From Campylobacter massiliensis (GTDB lineage: Bacteria > Campylobacterota > Campylobacteria > Campylobacterales > Campylobacteraceae), in NCBI RefSeq assembly GCF_014253065.1, contig NZ_JACLZK010000001.1, forward strand, positions 868,001 through 932,000: a stretch of DNA of 64,000 bases, written 5' to 3'. Below are positions 8,412 to 15,792 of this stretch, piece after piece. The notes beneath the pieces were generated by a model. The model saw only the letters and a list, made by a program, of their open reading frames with translations, had not been told where the DNA came from and searched no databases. The position numbers and the translations under genes were made by a program. Positions within the stretch are counted from its first letter, which is position 1. Each line of letters opens with the position of its first letter.

Positions 8412-9197
8412 GGTTCTTTGTCAATAGTGGGGGTGTAAAAACACCTCTATCTATTGCAAAGACGTAAATATATCAATTTTCTAAATCTTTCATAGTTTCT
8501 TAGTCCATAAGATACTCTTTTTATTACTTTTATTTTGTTGTTATTTCCTTCTACAAACCAATTGTTTATTTTATATTCTACTATATTTATTATCTCTTTT
8601 TTCCAACTTGTTATTGCATCTGCTAGTTTTATACTTTGCTTTATATTAAATACTCTCAATTTTTCAATTAATTGCTCTATTCTCCTTCTCATTGTCTTTA
8701 CTGTCTTGCTCTCAAACATCTTGTAAAATTCTTTTATTATTCTATACATCTTTTTCAATGTCTTATCTACTTTTAATATTTCTTTTAATATTTCTTTTTG
8801 TCTTTGACTAAACTGACTTATTGGGCTTTTACTTAGTATTTTCCAATATTTTTTTAACTTCTTATACTTTTCATTGTCTTTGTTAAATAATTCTACTCTT
8901 AAATCTCTTAATGCCCATATCCCTTGTCTTATTACATGATATTTATCTGCTACTATTTGGGCCTGAACTATATTACTATTTATTACGCTTCTAAATGGCT
9001 TAAACATATCCATTACAACTACTTGTGGTTGTATTTCAAATTCGTTTATTATATTTTTTATTGTTTGTGAATGTCTATTTCTTAATATATCTACTAGTTT
9101 ACGGTTTTTATCATACATCGCTAGCTGATATTTCTCTTTTTCTATATTTCCTTTAAATTCGTCTATATATATGACTGATGTATCTGGAGAGGTTTGT
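8412..9197 (-). pseudogene. ISL3-family transposase, 3' two thirds of an insertion sequence
   Basis: The frame reads from a truncated start (TSVIYIDEFKGN, near 9195) to the stop at 8447. IDEFKG is the first Asp region of ISL3 (IS204/IS1001/IS1165) transposases; VVVMDMFKPFRSVI carries the second Asp, followed by VADKYHVIRQ and the long helical part. The N-terminal zinc-finger/HTH part is missing. The right end of the element is visible just after the stop, where the sequence from 8412 (GGTTCTTTGTCAATAGTGG) resembles ISL3 terminal repeats. DNA is very AT-rich, so the source is foreign. An ATG at 9118 is only an internal Met. Confidence 0.85.
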
Positions 9198-9200
9198 CTT

Positions 9201-9410
9201 TTTAGGGCGATTGCATTTTATGAGGGTGATATCAAGCACATTTATTTTGTTGCGGAGACTAAAGGGTCTATGAACTCTATGTAGCTTCGCCAAATCGAAG
9301 AATCTAAAATCCACTGCACAAAGGAGCATTTTAAGGCTATAAGCAATGATAGCGTGGTCTATGACGTAGTGGATAGCTATAAATCGCTACTGGATAAAGT
9401 TATGAGGTAA
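9201..9410 (+). pseudogene. Type III restriction enzyme Res subunit, C-terminal remnant
   Basis: A plus-strand frame reads RAIAFYEGDIKHIYFVAETK, then GSMNSM, an in-frame TAG at about 9282, then LRQIEESKIHCTKEHFKAI and VYDVVDSYKSLLDKVMR before TAA at 9408. This is the C-terminal end of type III Res subunits, part of the nuclease domain (the AETKG motif). Upstream the gene is cut off by the ISL3 fragment. With both a truncation and a nonsense codon it is dead. No Mod subunit is present in the window. Confidence 0.75.
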
Positions 9411-9712
9411 AATTTATTGGGAAGTTAGGTCGCAGTACAAAAGAGCCTGTGCAATATTCCAAAAATGGTTATTGTGCTGCTCCTTTTGAGGGAAAATTTG
9501 ACTGCCATTTGTCAATATGAAAATCTGAGGTGATATTGCTTAAAACTCTACCAATAAAATACTCAGTATGATGGAAAATCACAGTGACTGACTTAATCTT
9601 ACCAGTTTTAATTCGAATTAAATTTAAATATACAATTATCTTAACCAAACCATCCTTGTAAATTTATATATATTGTAGTATTGTACTCCTAAATTTTTAA
9701 GGATAAAATACT
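9411..9712. other. Intergenic stretch with a possible minus-strand coding remnant
   Basis: There is no intact gene. On the minus strand about 44 codons are open between roughly 9600 and 9470 (GKIKSVTVIFHHTEYFIGR and onward, ending KGAAQ), then a stop. It looks protein-like but I cannot name it. The last 60 bases are AT-rich and probably hold the promoter of the next gene. Confidence 0.3.
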
Positions 9713-10366
9713 ATGTACATCAAACGAGCCATAAGCGATGAAATAAAAGAGTATATGAAAAGCTTTCCAGTGCTTTTGATAAGCGGAGCTAGACAGGTTG
9801 GTAAATCAACCCTTGCTTTAAATTTAGATATATCAAACTACGTGACGCTTGATGATATAAATATCTATGAATCCGCAAGAAACGATCCTAAGGGCTTTAT
9901 AGAGCACTGTAATAAGCCTATCGTGATAGATGAGATACAAAGAGTGCCCATACTGCTTCTAGCCATAAAAGAATTTATAGATAAAGATAGAACAAATGGG
10001 CAGTTCATACTAACTGGCTCTGCAAATTTAAAGGGCTTTAAAGATATTTCAGACTCGCTTGCCGGTAGGATAGGCATAGTAGAGCTTTACCCGCTTTCTC
10101 AAAAAGAGTTAAGCCATAGTGATGAAAATTTGATAGATATTTTAAGTGGTGATATAAGCCATTTAGCATTTAGAAAATACGACAACGACGGCTTATCCGA
10201 GAAGATCATAAACGGCGGTTACCCAGAGATCACAAAGATAAGCTCAGAGAAATCAAAATATCTCTGGTTTAGCTCGTACATAAGAACATATATAGAATCA
10301 GACGCCAAAGAGATAGGTAACATCAGAAATAGAGAGTGTAAATCCATCCGTGTAAATCCTTTTTAA
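9713..10366 (+). pseudogene. AAA_14/DUF4143 ATPase, C-terminal half lost
   Basis: The N-terminal ATPase of the AAA_14 + DUF4143 family is complete. Walker A is GARQVGKS near residue 25, Walker B is IVIDEIQRVP near residue 69, and the sensor-1 region is FILTGSAN. The frame enters DUF4143 (GGYPEI, YIRTYIESDAKEIGNIRN) and then breaks at about 10335, where IS256-type sequence begins; the last eight codons are not native. Intact family members are about 380-420 residues long, so half is missing. I do not see the remaining half beyond the insertion sequence, so a deletion accompanied or followed the insertion. Confidence 0.8.
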
Positions 10367-10417
10367 AACCTATTTATCCAAAATAAGTTACAATTTAAAA
10401 AACTAAAAGGATTTACT

Positions 10418-11359
10418 ATGTCATTACTTGACAGACAAGAGTTGGCCAAGAGATTAGCTAATGGAGAGAATATAACTCCTCAAAGCATAGTTGATGAGTT
10501 TAAACTCATCTTAAAAGATGTCATAGAAGAAGCTAGTAATGCTGAAATAACAGAGTATTTAGGCTATGATAAACACCACACATCAGATAATACAAACTAC
10601 CGCAATGGCTATAATACCAAGACATTAAAAACAAACTACGGTGAGATATTAGTTGATATACCAAGAGATAGAGATGGCACATTTAACCCTAAGCTAGTTA
10701 AAAAGCGTGAAGTAGTCTTAAATGGCACAGATGATTTAGTTATCTCGCTTTATGCTAAGGGTATGAGTGTTAGAGACATTAAGAGCCATTTAGAACAACT
10801 ATATGGCTTTGAGCTATCAGAACAAACTATATCAAATATGGCTGAAAAGATATTGGATAAAGCCAAAGAGTGGCAGAATAGACCACTAGATAGAATATAT
10901 CCCTTTGTAATAATAGACGCTACTATACTTAAAGTTAGAATAGATGGCAACGTTAAGAACATAGCCACATATATAATGCTAGGAGTTAAGCTAGATGGCA
11001 GCAAAGAAATTTTAGGTATGTGGATTAGCAAGGATTGCGAACAATCAGTATATTGGCTAGATATATTCAATGAGATTAAAAATCGTGGAGTAGATGATAT
11101 ATTAATAATATCTACTGATAATCTAAGCGGTATAAGTAAAGCCATAAACTCATCTTTTCCCAACACCCAAATTCTTCTGCTTGCAGCTACGAGTGCGTAG
11201 CGCGAAGTAGAAAAATGCGTAATCCATCAAATAAGAAATAGCCTTAAATATGTAAGTTATAAGGATAAAAAGAGAATATCTAGTGAGCTAAAAGCTATTT
11301 ACGAAGCTGATACAAAAGAACAAGCCTTAACCAATCTACAGGATTCAGGTCCTTTTTAA
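10418..11359 (+). pseudogene. IS256-family transposase, truncated and interrupted
   Basis: The N-terminal 250 codons are typical of IS256 (Transposase_mut): YRNGYNTKTLKTNYGEI, DIPRDRDGTFNP, and LYAKGMSVRDI with its HTH. The first DDE Asp is in FVIIDATILKVRI and the second in ISTDNLSG. After SSFPNTQI about 35 foreign bases (11174-11208) are inserted in frame and carry a TAG at 11198. The transposase then resumes (EKCVIHQIRNSLKYVSYKDK, then SSELKAIYEADTKEQALTNLQ) and ends at 11359 without the final Glu. The family length is about 390-400. The element sits inside the AAA_14 gene and is dead. Confidence 0.88.
11174..11208 (+). repeat. 35-bp insertion resembling intergenic hairpin DNA
   Basis: The segment starting TTCTGCTTGCAGCTACGAG interrupts the IS256 gene. 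A close relative (CTGCTTACAGCTACGAGCG) occurs near 38193 in the hisIE-SPFH intergenic region, and an inverted relative (GCAGCTGTAAGCAGAAGC) near 38665. It looks like a small dispersed repeat rather than random mutation. Confidence 0.55.
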
Positions 11360-11474
11360 GAAGGTCTCTTCTTGCAATTATGATGGCTGCGAAGGATATG
11401 CTAATCTTGTAAATATCGAGAAATTTATAGGCAATGCTCCAAGAGTAAAGGTGTTTTCAAAACTTAACGCATAA
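11352..11474 (+). other. Orphan C-terminal coding remnant
   Basis: Right after the IS256 fragment, a different frame is open for about 40 codons (FKKVSSCNYDGCEGYANLVN, then IEKFIGNAPRVKVFSKLNA) to TAA at 11472. It has no start of its own and I do not recognise it. It may be the tail of whatever gene the insertion sequence landed in. A weak hairpin and a T-run follow at about 11487-11512. Confidence 0.35.
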
Positions 11475-11640
11475 AACTTATAGCGTCCGAGCTCTTCGGG
11501 CATTTTTTTACAAATTTTTTAAAATTATACTTTTATTATAAACCATATCAAATATACCATATTTAAATGGTTGCTTTATATCCATGTTTTGCTAAAATTT
11601 CTCTTAACTTTCGCATTGGCTCTTTTTTGTTTCTACTAAT

Positions 11641-11850
11641 AGGGCGAGCATACTCTACGTGGCCACGCAACGTTACCGTTTTGGCCCCGCGAGAGGCTCG
11701 CAAGGAGAGCTTGCTGCTCCCTTGACCCACGCTTTAGTCTAGACCATATTTATTAAAATAGCCGAGTTAAGTAGGCTATTTTAATAAATATTTAAGCTTA
11801 CTGGCGTATCTCCGCAAGAACTCGGGGGGGGCAGTCGATTAATTTTTTAT
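11641..11850 (-). ncRNA. Structured distal element of IME1 (copy A)
   Basis: It holds a perfect 18-bp stem (11746-11763 with 11774-11791) with a 10-base loop. It also holds a second paired region made of GCGAGC (11644-11649) with GCTCGC (11696-11701) around an AACG/CGTT hairpin, and a partial CTTGC/GTAAG hairpin. The same architecture occurs inverted in IME2 (61168-61382) with compensating changes. A minus-strand frame also runs through its outer part to a stop at about 11566 (ending LREILAKHGYKATI), so part of it may once have been coding. It could be a transfer or replication origin, or a structured RNA; no known family was recognised. The strand is given so that both copies point away from their integrase. 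Confidence 0.5.
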
Positions 11851-11968
11851 TTATAAGTGCGCATAACAAGATAATAAAATTAGTCTGGCGGATCGTATTT
11901 AATTAAGCATAAAACCCCCAAGAGCCTAGAAACCAAAAAGTATATTTATGCGGCGGCCGGTTTGGCGG

Positions 11969-11996
11969 GATACGCCTAGACTAATCCAGGCGTATC
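11969..11996 (-). terminator. Hairpin downstream of mobD (IME1)
   Basis: A perfect 9-bp stem, GATACGCCT / AGGCGTATC, with a 10-base loop lies about 80 bases after the mobD stop. No T-run follows on the minus strand, so it is either a weak terminator or a processing/protein-binding site. Confidence 0.4.
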
Positions 11997-12073
11997 TGAT
12001 TTTATAGTATTTTCTTTATTGGTATTTTTGATAGAGTGACGCATGTTTATCATTCTTGCATATTCACATTCCT

Positions 12074-12433
12074 CTATAAATTTTCTATATCTTTTTTCAA
12101 CTCCTCGTAGTCCATCTGCAAAGCATCGTATTTTACCCTCAAATTTTGCAATTCTTCTTGCAAGCTTATTAATTTCTTTCTTAAAGACTCCAAAGATTTC
12201 TCGTATCTTTCTTTTTGCGCTTGCGACAATTCGTGTATCTTGTTCACTCAATCGTTCATCAAATGTTGCATGCGATCTATCAAATTTGTCTTGTCTTGTT
12301 GCAAACTCGTTATCTCTTTCTCGTATTTTTCGATCAAGGCCTTCTTTTGCAATTCGTGTTCGCTCCTTTCGCTCTTGATCATCTGCGTCAAGTTCTCGTT
12401 TTCTTCTAGCAATGCTTCTTCTAATGTTGTCAT
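12074..12433 (-). CDS. MobD-like (MbeD) coiled-coil mobilization protein with an in-frame TGA (IME1)
   Basis: The gene starts 3 bases after the mobB stop. Its first part (MTTLEEALLEENENL, 61 codons) resembles ColE1 MbeD in size, start and heptad pattern. At 12248 an in-frame TGA is followed directly by GTG, and the same frame continues for 57 more codons of clear coiled coil (VNKIHELSQAQKERYEKSLE and onward) to TAG at 12074. IME2 has the same TGAGTG. The C-terminal parts of the two copies differ in sequence yet both remain open and helical, so this part is or was translated. Either there are two genes with a restart at GTG, or one gene with a nonsense codon older than the duplication. Confidence 0.65.
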
Positions 12434-12436
12434 CTT

Positions 12437-12955
12437 CTATTCCGTTCTCATAAGTATGTAGTATTTGTTGTTTTGCTCGAAGATCTCCTTGCTTCGAGGG
12501 ATCGATATATAGTACCGCATCCTTCCGTCCGCTTCTGGCTCCGAATGCCTCCAAGCTTGCGGTATCGTCCAAACTCTAATTGATTCCATCTCTTTTGTTT
12601 GTTCGTCCAAAAGCACCTGCAGCTCCTTGATGGCATCCGGTCTCATTTTCTTGATTTGCAGCTCCACCGAATAAGAGCGCATATGATATCCCGCCGCCAT
12701 TCCGATTATCAGCGCTATCGTAGCCGTGAGCGCTAATATCCATCTTTTGTTCTTGCTTTGGATCGATATAATTTCTTGAAGGCTGGATTCCAAATTTTTG
12801 CCTATTGAATTTATCTCGCTTTCTAATGAGCTCTTCAAGTTTTTGCCTATTCCCTTTAAGCTCCTCTTGTGGATTCCTATTATGGAACTCTCGAATTCTT
12901 CTGCTTGAGCTTTGGCTGAGCTCTCCAAGTGCTTGAGCGCCTGTGAAATTTGCAT
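12437..12955 (-). CDS. MobB (MbeB-like) membrane-anchored mobilization protein (IME1)
   Basis: A 172-residue protein with the layout of ColE1 MbeB: an N-terminal helical/coiled-coil segment (ALKHLESSAKAQAEEFESS), a membrane helix at about residues 73-93 (RWILALTATIALIIGMAAGY), a second helix and a C-terminal domain. MbeB stabilises the relaxosome and helps it meet the helper's secretion channel at the membrane. The start has a strong AAAGGAGG. The first 380 bases lie inside mobA in another frame, reproducing the nested mbeA/mbeB arrangement of ColE1. Assignment rests on architecture and position rather than on residue identity. Confidence 0.75.
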   Translation of the reverse strand: MQISQALKHLESSAKAQAEEFESSIIGIHKRSLKGIGKNLKSSLESEINSIGKNLESSLQEIISIQSKNKRWILALTATIALIIGMAAGYHMRSYSVELQIKKMRPDAIKELQVLLDEQTKEMESIRVWTIPQAWRHSEPEADGRMRYYISIPRSKEIFEQNNKYYILMRTE

Positions 12956-13652
12956 CGTATATTCCTCCTTTGAGACGATTTTTTGTTTTTTGATTAGGTA
13001 GTACTACAGTTATGCTTTTCTTTGTCGATCTAGTTACTTCAATGCCGCTTTGATTAAGAAGCTCTATCATATGATCTCTATTTTTGATGTAGCCCTCTCT
13101 TACTAGTTCGTGTAGCTTTTTATCAAGTTCTTCTAATTTTTGATAGTGTCCTATGTTTTTCTTGCTAGCCGATATCGTTTGCTCTCTTGCGGGATCGTCG
13201 GGGCTTGAAAGATTATACTCGTCATTAACGATTCTTTTAAACAGATCGATTCTACCTTGATCATACTTGTCAAAGTAGGGGTTAAACGATTTGCCGGTTA
13301 CCAAATCGATTTTCGGGATCAAGAAATTTAACTCGAGTCTTCCGTCTTTGTCGGAATGTTCGACCCAGAGCACATTTACCCGCTCTAGCATATAATCCCC
13401 GAGCAATGCGCGCTCGAAATCTTTTATTATTTTTAGCTTTTGCTCTTCGGTTAAGAAGTCATGCTTCTCTTCAAATGACAAAACTCCAAAGCATGTTTTT
13501 TGCTTAAAGTCGATTCCTTTAATAATAGCTCTGGTTAAATTCTCGTCGCCTTTTACGACCTTAGCCGTTCCAGCCGCTTTTCTTTCGTTTAGTAGATAGT
13601 TTATACTTCCAAGACCGCCACCGGTGTAGGTTGGAAGGAATTTAACTAGCAT
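12576..13652 (-). CDS. MobA relaxase, ColE1 MbeA type (MOBP, HEN signature) (IME1)
   Basis: This is the relaxase that nicks the transfer origin and leads the strand out. It follows ColE1 MbeA closely: MLVKFLPTYTGGGLGSINYL at the start, CFGVLSFEE near residue 55, the metal/catalytic signature H99-E107-N109 in VEHSDKDGRLELNF, and SFNPYFDKYDQGRIDLF after it. It has the HEN triad instead of the usual three histidines, as in the MbeA branch. Length 358. The C-terminal third overlaps mobB in another frame. No strong Shine-Dalgarno is seen, and mobC ends 57 bases upstream. It is identical to the IME2 copy. Confidence 0.9.
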   Translation of the reverse strand: MLVKFLPTYTGGGLGSINYLLNERKAAGTAKVVKGDENLTRAIIKGIDFKQKTCFGVLSFEEKHDFLTEEQKLKIIKDFERALLGDYMLERVNVLWVEHSDKDGRLELNFLIPKIDLVTGKSFNPYFDKYDQGRIDLFKRIVNDEYNLSSPDDPAREQTISASKKNIGHYQKLEELDKKLHELVREGYIKNRDHMIELLNQSGIEVTRSTKKSITVVLPNQKTKNRLKGGIYDANFTGAQALGELSQSSSRRIREFHNRNPQEELKGNRQKLEELIRKRDKFNRQKFGIQPSRNYIDPKQEQKMDISAHGYDSADNRNGGGISYALLFGGAANQENETGCHQGAAGAFGRTNKRDGIN

Positions 13653-13709
13653 AGTTGTTAATAGCTTTCTTTATGTTTGTGAGGTAGCGGTCTTGATTGA
13701 TATAGTTCA

Positions 13710-14030
13710 CTATTTCCCCAATCTTTTATAAATTCGACGCAATACAGAGTTATTCTCGGCAATAATTATAAGACCCACTCTATCTAAACTCTCGCCGCTG
13801 TTTAGCTTGGCGGCCACTTGGTTTAGGTTGTTTCCTTGCTTGGATAGCTCGGTCAAAAGCTCCCTTTCGATAGGAAGTCTAATTCGCCTGGACAGCATTG
13901 AACTTAGGGCAAATTTTGAAAAGGTCATCCCTGTTTCTTTTAGCTTCTTTTCGATAGCCGACCATTCGGCATCGGTTAGTCTTAGTTTTTTGATTATGTT
14001 CTTAGTGATTTCGCGTTTTTTGTTTTCCAT
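13710..14030 (-). CDS. MobC (MbeC-like) relaxosome accessory protein (IME1)
   Basis: About 106 residues. The first third is basic and resembles a ribbon-helix-helix (ITKNIIKKLRLTDAEWSAIE). It is followed by the MobC-type helix LLTELSKQGNNLNQVAAKLN, in which GNNLNQ is the family mark. It binds near the nick site and helps the relaxase. The start at 14030 (MENKKREI) is chosen over a longer in-frame ATG at 14114 because the extra residues are low-complexity and AT-rich, though the ribosome site is weak. The first ~20 residues differ from the IME2 copy and the rest is identical. Confidence 0.85.
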   Translation of the reverse strand: MENKKREITKNIIKKLRLTDAEWSAIEKKLKETGMTFSKFALSSMLSRRIRLPIERELLTELSKQGNNLNQVAAKLNSGESLDRVGLIIIAENNSVLRRIYKRLGK

Positions 14031-14245
14031 CTTTATCTTATATAAAATTTTATTTTTGGAATCAGTATGCACACATTTTTTCTTTATCCGCAATTTTATG
14101 AAATTCAAAAACATAAAACAAGGGTTTTAGTAAGTTAGGAAACGGGTCGGGTAAAATTAACCTAGTTTTTAGGTTTTAAAATAAGACGAGCTGGTTTAAA
14201 TTTTACAAAGTCTGGGTCGGGCAAAATGCCGCTCTGCCCGCATAT

Positions 14246-15328
14246 TCAGCCACTTAAAATTTCCCTTTTCTTTTTTACGAGCTTTATAAATCTTAGATTT
14301 TGAATGTTTTTTCTTTTTATAAATTCTTTAATCTCATCCTCGCTTTTATTTAGACAATCATTTATTAGCTCGTGCCTTTTTACGAGCTCTAGCGCTCCGC
14401 TAAAGCGTTGAGCCTTGTTTTTAAGGTTTTTTGGCGTACTTGAGGTGTAAAACAGCAGATAATCTAGAAATTTAGTATCGCTCAAAGCATAGTAAAATAT
14501 GTCGCATTTGTTAAAATTTTCGTAACCCAAGTCGGCCTTGGCCTCTAAAAGGTCGATTTTGTATAGTTTTTGCTCCATTTTTATCAAATAAAGCTCCATA
14601 AGCAAAGAGTTTCTGCTTAGTCCGTATTTTTTATTTATATTGGCCTTTATTTCGTTGGTAGAAAAGTTAAATATTTCCGCTCTTTCTTCGCTTAGCCTTT
14701 TTACTTCGTTTTTTAAAAACTCACGAATAGTCTTTATATCGGTATCAAATTTAGCTTCTATTATGCCTTCTTTATCTATAAGCCTATGTTTTAAAAGCAA
14801 GTGCGCCATAGCGTTTTCTGCAATACCCATAAGTTTTACGTGATAGCGGCAGACGTCTAAAACATCTTCTAGTTTTAGGTTAAATTTTAACATAAGGTAT
14901 TTTAAATCGTAAAAATCCCTTGCCTTGCGGCGATGCCTTAGTATAGCGTCTAGTTTGATGTAGGCTAGTTTTTTGATTGAGGCTACGTTTATATTTTTGT
15001 ATTTCCTAGCATCGCTTAAAATCTCAATCGGATAAGCTATAAATTTAACGCTCACGCCGTCAAATTTATAAAATACCCGCGCTTTGTCTCCTTTGACGAA
15101 TTTAATCTCGTATACATTTTTTAACTTTGAGATTAAAGCTTCTATTTTTGATAACGACTGAGTGCTTAGCTCTTCTTCATTTACAAAAAAATATAGGTCT
15201 TGAGGCTGCCTGTGAAGCTCATAAAGCGTTATAGCCATACCTCCAACCAAAACAAAGCCGTTTAGCTCATTGCCGCGAGCGATATATTCAAGTAGTGCGA
15301 CTACCCTAGGATATAAATTTTCGCTCAT
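14246..15328 (-). CDS. AbiEii/AbiGii-like nucleotidyltransferase with an altered active site
   Basis: A 360-residue relative of the AbiEii toxin family (type IV toxin-antitoxin / phage abortive infection). The nucleotidyltransferase core starts with FVLVGGMAITLYELHR and should then show a D-x-D pair; here it reads QDLYFF, so the second Asp is Tyr. The helper motif KARDFYDLKYLM near residue 137 is intact. The C-terminal half is Lys-rich and helical. The start overlaps the stop of the upstream gene as ATGA, the usual antitoxin-toxin coupling. The function is family inference; the missing Asp suggests reduced or changed activity. Confidence 0.72.
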   Translation of the reverse strand: MSENLYPRVVALLEYIARGNELNGFVLVGGMAITLYELHRQPQDLYFFVNEEELSTQSLSKIEALISKLKNVYEIKFVKGDKARVFYKFDGVSVKFIAYPIEILSDARKYKNINVASIKKLAYIKLDAILRHRRKARDFYDLKYLMLKFNLKLEDVLDVCRYHVKLMGIAENAMAHLLLKHRLIDKEGIIEAKFDTDIKTIREFLKNEVKRLSEERAEIFNFSTNEIKANINKKYGLSRNSLLMELYLIKMEQKLYKIDLLEAKADLGYENFNKCDIFYYALSDTKFLDYLLFYTSSTPKNLKNKAQRFSGALELVKRHELINDCLNKSEDEIKEFIKRKNIQNLRFIKLVKKKREILSG

Positions 15329-15792
15329 ATTCCCAAAAAGTCCTCTACCAAAGGCAGTCTTTCGCCTTTTTGATAAAACTCGTTAAGATACACTTCAAAC
15401 ACCTTAGCATCGCCGAAAAGTTTGCACAGGTAGACCAAATTCATAGGCGAATCATTATCCATTAGCGCGGCTATATAGTTGGTTAAGGGTATAGAACCGC
15501 CTGGGTTGCTCCAAAAACGGTATTTAAACAGCGGATACTTATACGTGCAAAGTTCGTTTTTTCTTAAAGCCTCTTTATCTTTGGGATGGTTTGTTATTTT
15601 AGGGGCCGCCTTATTTCGATCCTTTAATGCTCTTTTATAAAATTTCTCCTTGCTTATCTTGATTATTTCGCCCTCTTTGGCGGATTTATTTAGATACTTT
15701 CTGACCAAGGCTTTTTCTTCGTTCTTAAATATATCTATACTATATACTTTATAGTTTCTGAGAAATTTTATCTTTCTAGGTATGTGGGTCAT
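15325..15792 (-). CDS. AbiEi/DUF6088-like putative antitoxin
   Basis: A 155-residue basic protein directly upstream of and overlapping the AbiEii-like gene. The N-terminus (MTHIPRKIKFLRNYKVYSID, then a short helix-turn-helix-like segment KALVRKYLNKSAKEGEIIKI) resembles the wing-helix start of AbiEi-type antitoxins. A later part reads RFWSNPGGSIPLTNYIAALM. The start at 15792 is preferred because of the GGGG-type site upstream and because it fits the family; it lies inside the end of the integrase gene. By analogy it would neutralise the partner and repress the operon. Similarity is moderate. Confidence 0.55.
   Translation of the reverse strand: MTHIPRKIKFLRNYKVYSIDIFKNEEKALVRKYLNKSAKEGEIIKISKEKFYKRALKDRNKAAPKITNHPKDKEALRKNELCTYKYPLFKYRFWSNPGGSIPLTNYIAALMDNDSPMNLVYLCKLFGDAKVFEVYLNEFYQKGERLPLVEDFLGI

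Larger units (their letters stand above)
12163..13968 (-). repeat. 1.8-kb mob core, copy A (direct repeat of 58918-60723)
   Basis: Every base I compared between this segment and 58918-60723 is the same (constant offset 46755), and all encoded proteins are identical. On either side the two copies remain homologous but are clearly diverged. Confidence 0.9.

Noticed and set aside
11641-11850. Retron or group II intron RNA
   Set aside because: No reverse transcriptase is encoded nearby and no domain V-like hairpin or msr/msd layout is visible.
11976-12572. A longer minus-strand frame of 198 codons overlapping mobB and mobD in IME1 (and 58734-59327 in IME2)
   Set aside because: It overlaps both better-supported genes in another frame, is extremely rich in Arg, Asp and Glu as a shifted coiled coil would be, and has no ribosome site. 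The mobD frame keeps its heptads where the copies diverge and this one does not.
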